Shown here in pieces: positions 61,477 through 64,000 of a stretch of DNA of 64,000 bases. The stretch's first letter is position 1, and every line of letters starts with the position of its first letter. A program made the translations under genes and the position numbers. The notes under the pieces were generated by a model. The model made no database searches, was not told the DNA's origin, and saw only the letters and a list, made by a program, of their open reading frames with translations. Source of the stretch: SG8-41 sp036555615 (GTDB lineage Bacteria > Pseudomonadota > Gammaproteobacteria > Burkholderiales > SG8-41); contig DATBKZ010000069.1 of NCBI GenBank assembly GCA_036555615.1, forward strand, positions 1-64,000, in the 5' to 3' direction.

Positions 61477-62955
61477 TTACGAGCCGGTGCCGCCGACCGT
61501 GAGGCCGTCGATGCGCAAAGTGGGCTGGCCCACCCCAACCGGCACGCTCTGACCTTCCTTGCCGCACGTGCCGACGCCGGGATCGAGCGCCATGTCGTTG
61601 CCGATCAGCGCCACGCGGGTGAGCGCGTCCGGCCCGTTGCCGATCAGCGTCGCGCCCTTCACCGGATGGCCGAGCTTGCCGTTCTCGATCACGTAGGCCT
61701 CGGACGCAGAAAACACGAACTTGCCGCTGGTGATGTCCACCTGCCCGCCGCCGAAATTGACGGCATAAAGCCCGTTCTTCACCGACGCGATGATCTCCTC
61801 GCGCGGCGCGGCTCCATTCAGCATGTAGGTATTCGTCATGCGCGGCATCGGGATGTGCGCGTACGACTCGCGGCGGCCGTTACCGGTGGGGCGCACTTTC
61901 ATGAGGCGCGCGTTCAGGCTGTCCTGCATGTAGCCCTTCAGCACGCCGTCCTCGATCAGGACGTTTCTCTGCGTCGGGTGGCCTTCGTCATCGATGTTGA
62001 GCGAGCCCCGCCGGCGCGCGATCGTGCCGTCGTCGACCACAGTGACGCCGGGCGCCGCCACGCGCTCGCCGATGCGTCCGCTGAAGGCGGATGTGCCCTT
62101 GCGGTTGAAATCGCCCTCGAGCCCGTGGCCCACCGCCTCGTGCAGCAGCACCCCCGGCCAGCCTGGCCCGAGCACCACCGTCATGGTGCCCGCCGGCGCC
62201 GGCCGCGCCTCGAGATTGACGAGCGCCTGGTCCACGGCCTTGCGCGCGTAGTCCTCCAGCACCTCGTCGGTGAAGTAGGCGTAGTCGAAGCGCCCGCCGC
62301 CTCCGGAGCTGCCCTGCTCGCGCCGGCCGTCGGCCTCGACGATGACCTGCAGCGACAGGCGCGTGAGCGGCCGCACGTCGGCGGCGAGCACGCCGTCCGA
62401 GCGCGCGACCAGCACGACTTCGTATTCGCCCGCGAGGTAGGCCATGACCTGCGTCACACGCGGATCGAGGGCACGCGCGCGCCGCTCGATGCGCTCAAGC
62501 AGCGCAACCTTGGCCGGGTCCTCCAGCCTGGAAATCGGATCGTGCGGCGTGTAGAGATTGTGGCCGGCGGCGCGGCGCGCGATGCGCGTGCGGCCGGCCT
62601 GGCCCTGGCGGGCGATCGCACGCGTCGCCTGGGCCGCTTGCTCGAGCGCGGTCAGGCTGATGTCGTCGGAATAGGCGAAGGCGGTCTTCTCTCCGCTCAC
62701 CGCCCGCACACCCACCCCCTGGTCAATGTTGAAGCTGCCGGACTTGACGATGCCCTCCTCCAGGCTCCAGGACTCGCTGCGCGTGTACTGGAAATAGAGG
62801 TCGGCGTAATCGACCCGGTGCGCCAGGATCTGGCCGAAAACCGTCCGCAACCGCCCGGCATCCAGCGCGTACGGCGCCAGCAGAACCTCGTTCGCCGTGG
62901 CAAACGAGGCCTCGCGCTCCAGCACCCGCGTTTCCTTTCGGTCTTCTGGCTTCAT
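61477..62955 (-). CDS. tldD: TldD metalloprotease
   Basis: A 492-residue subunit of the TldD/TldE (PmbA) protease involved in peptide maturation and CcdA turnover in E. coli. Zinc motif LLHEAVGHGLEGDFNRKGTS with the HExxxH pattern; YTRSESWSLEEGIVKSG, MPRMTNTYML, VDITSGKFVFSASEAYVIENG and NDMALDPGVGTCGK are family blocks. No tldE gene lies in the window; the gene downstream off this strand is aroG after 160 bases. Confidence 0.94.
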   Translation of the reverse strand: MKPEDRKETRVLEREASFATANEVLLAPYALDAGRLRTVFGQILAHRVDYADLYFQYTRSESWSLEEGIVKSGSFNIDQGVGVRAVSGEKTAFAYSDDISLTALEQAAQATRAIARQGQAGRTRIARRAAGHNLYTPHDPISRLEDPAKVALLERIERRARALDPRVTQVMAYLAGEYEVVLVARSDGVLAADVRPLTRLSLQVIVEADGRREQGSSGGGGRFDYAYFTDEVLEDYARKAVDQALVNLEARPAPAGTMTVVLGPGWPGVLLHEAVGHGLEGDFNRKGTSAFSGRIGERVAAPGVTVVDDGTIARRRGSLNIDDEGHPTQRNVLIEDGVLKGYMQDSLNARLMKVRPTGNGRRESYAHIPMPRMTNTYMLNGAAPREEIIASVKNGLYAVNFGGGQVDITSGKFVFSASEAYVIENGKLGHPVKGATLIGNGPDALTRVALIGNDMALDPGVGTCGKEGQSVPVGVGQPTLRIDGLTVGGTGS

Positions 62956-63078
62956 GAGCGTTCAGTATAGATGGAGCTCAGGGGCCAAGAAACAAGTATC
63001 GAGTCACCAGTCACGAGAACCCATCTCAAAATGCCTCCGGAGCCGTATGAGCATGCCTCCAAGGTCTACTGAACGGCG

Positions 63079-63370
63079 CGGGTCCTGTCAGAACGGTCGG
63101 GGCCCGCTCCGATGCTCCCCCGCGACATGGGTCAATAGATTTGGCCATCGCGTTGTCTGCAGTCAGTACCGGCACGGAAGCATCGGATCAGACCCCGACC
63201 CTTCTGCCGCCCGCGCAGCTCAGCACACCCGCGGGCCGGGTGGCAGAGCGGTTGGGATCTGGTTCCGGATTTCCGGTACGGGTACTGGCTGTCCGAGGGA
63301 GTTGTCCTGATCAATTGACCCAGTGCGCCGGGAAATCCGGAGAAGATCACGACCGCTCTGACAGGACCCG
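63079..63370. other. non-coding stretch rich in inverted repeats
   Basis: Arms of 21 bases at 63079-63099 and 63350-63370 are reverse complements with one mismatch. Inside are a 24/26-base imperfect pair (63095-63118 with 63175-63200), a perfect 11-base pair (63264-63274 with 63331-63341) and a 9-base pair (63128-63136 with 63314-63322). Some of these cross each other, so they cannot all form at once. No credible gene lies in the whole gap 62956-63457. It could be a decayed mobile element or a structured RNA. Confidence 0.55.
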
Positions 63371-63457
63371 GCCCGCTGCATACGCCACTCTCAGCGTGAA
63401 CAGTCGGAGTCAAAAGGCGAACGATTGGTTTCTTGAGATAGGTTCGAGTCACCATCG

Positions 63458-64000
63458 TCAGCAGCGATGGAGCGTCCGGTGCGTCAGGGCGGGCAGGCTT
63501 TGCCTGAGGTTTTGCAGATGCTGCAGGTTGATCCCCGCGGATACCACGCCGGAACCCCGGGCGAGCCGGTCGAGCACCACGCCCCAGGGATCCACGATCA
63601 TGCTGTCGCCATGGGTTTCGCGCCCGCTCACGTGATAGCCGCCCTGTGCTGGCGCGAGGACGTAAGCCAGGTTCTCGATGGCGCGCGCCCGGATCAGGGT
63701 CTCCCAGTGCGCTCTTCCCGTGGTCTCGGTGAAAGCCGAGGGCACGAGGATGATGTCCACCGGTTTCATCGCGCGGTAAAGCTCCGGGAAGCGCAGGTCA
63801 TAGCAGATCGAGAGCCCCAGGCGGGCGAACGGAGTGTCCACGGTCACGATGTCGCGTCCGGGCTCGATGGTGCGCTCCTCTTCGTAACGCTCCTTGCCCA
63901 TGGCAAAGCCGAAGAGGTGGATCTTGTCGTAGCGTGCAGCGAGACGCCCCTCGGGGTCGTACACGAGGCAGCTGTTGCGCACCTTGCCAGGGCTCGACGA
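63458..64000 (-). CDS. carbon-nitrogen hydrolase (nitrilase superfamily, Nit-like), N-terminus cut by window edge
   Basis: About 180 C-terminal residues are visible; the frame is open at base 64000, so the N-terminal glutamate motif is outside. Catalytic lysine in YDKIHLFGF and cysteine in LSICYDLRFPELYRAM are present, followed by VPSAFTETTGRAHWETLIRARAIEN and GDSMIVDPWG. This matches Nit/omega-amidase proteins that hydrolyse deaminated glutathione or omega-amides (family knowledge). In betaproteobacteria such a gene often neighbours tldD, as here. Confidence 0.9.
   Translation of the reverse strand, partial: SSSPGKVRNSCLVYDPEGRLAARYDKIHLFGFAMGKERYEEERTIEPGRDIVTVDTPFARLGLSICYDLRFPELYRAMKPVDIILVPSAFTETTGRAHWETLIRARAIENLAYVLAPAQGGYHVSGRETHGDSMIVDPWGVVLDRLARGSGVVSAGINLQHLQNLRQSLPALTHRTLHRC

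Noticed and set aside
63233..63310. tRNA-like string GGGTGGCAGAGCGGTT
   Set aside because: It resembles a tRNA D-arm, but no acceptor stem, anticodon arm or T-arm can be built around it.
63141..63635. 164-codon plus-strand frame in the gap before the nitrilase gene
   Set aside because: Half of it is antisense to the nitrilase and the rest crosses inverted repeats; no domain seen.

Overview
The window is high-GC (about two thirds G+C by eye), densely coded DNA from a bacterial chromosome. The gene content points to a betaproteobacterium: a class I PHA synthase with Cupriavidus-like active-site spacing, the aat-bpt aminoacyl-transferase pair, quinone-dependent PyrD, CtaA, MacAB-type exporters and an NnrS protein. 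No rRNA, tRNA, CRISPR or prophage was found. One likely source is a facultatively anaerobic, NO-exposed environmental organism (inference).

Layout. 1-3820: a lon-like / universal-stress / amino-acid dehydrogenase operon, all minus. 3858-10954: a minus operon of PHA synthase, alanine dehydrogenase, a P-type ATPase with Na,K-ATPase-like cation residues, and a PaaK-like adenylating enzyme. 11013-11979: a RAYT-type transposase element. 11949-15355: nicotinamidase-like hydrolase, small secreted protein, and an archease-RtcB RNA ligation pair. 15496-21395: small proteins, a DUF6448-like protein and an ABC exporter with its adaptor. 21683-22636: a lower-GC lipoprotein gene. 22828-27235: pobA and a MacAB-like exporter. 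27312-33658: a dimeric-barrel protein, PolX with a DksA-like protein, YqjD/E/K-like membrane proteins, a kinase-fold fusion and a diguanylate cyclase. 33661-41791: a second UspA, an MgtC/DUF4010 protein, SirB2, NnrS, cytochrome c, a B12-type radical SAM protein, heme A synthase and a hemerythrin. 41960-49743: an oxidoreductase, a Rieske protein, SodC, Aat/Bpt, an AI-2E-type permease, PyrD, an orphan membrane sensor and a ferredoxin. 49842-64000: M48 protease, Nth, two cytochromes c, SulP and TauE transporters, a PduO-type adenosyltransferase with a sigma/anti-sigma/DM13 set, a BtuF-like protein, DAHP synthase, TldD and an edge-truncated nitrilase.

The strongest signal that no single gene explains is a family of FNR/Anr/Dnr-type palindromes (TTGAY-N4-RTCAA). 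Eight fit exactly and one is a single base off; all nine are intergenic or in a gene's last bases. Most sit where a class II activator would, with a plausible -10 hexamer 28-30 bases from the box centre. They link the lon-usp-dehydrogenase operon, the phaC operon, archease-rtcB, a barrel protein, the YqjD operon, a UspA, an MgtC-like protein, a radical SAM protein and a hemerythrin. Read together, the first 42 kb looks like a low-oxygen or NO-responsive stress and storage regulon scattered over many short transcription units. The last 22 kb lacks these boxes and looks like ordinary housekeeping DNA.

Repeats: a 60-bp palindromic repeat in two inverted copies (9120 and 44144), a perfect 27-bp inverted repeat (49748-49827) resembling the RAYT flanks, a 23-bp repeat at the 3' ends of nth and the sigma gene, and a 290-bp non-coding stretch rich in inverted repeats (63079-63370).
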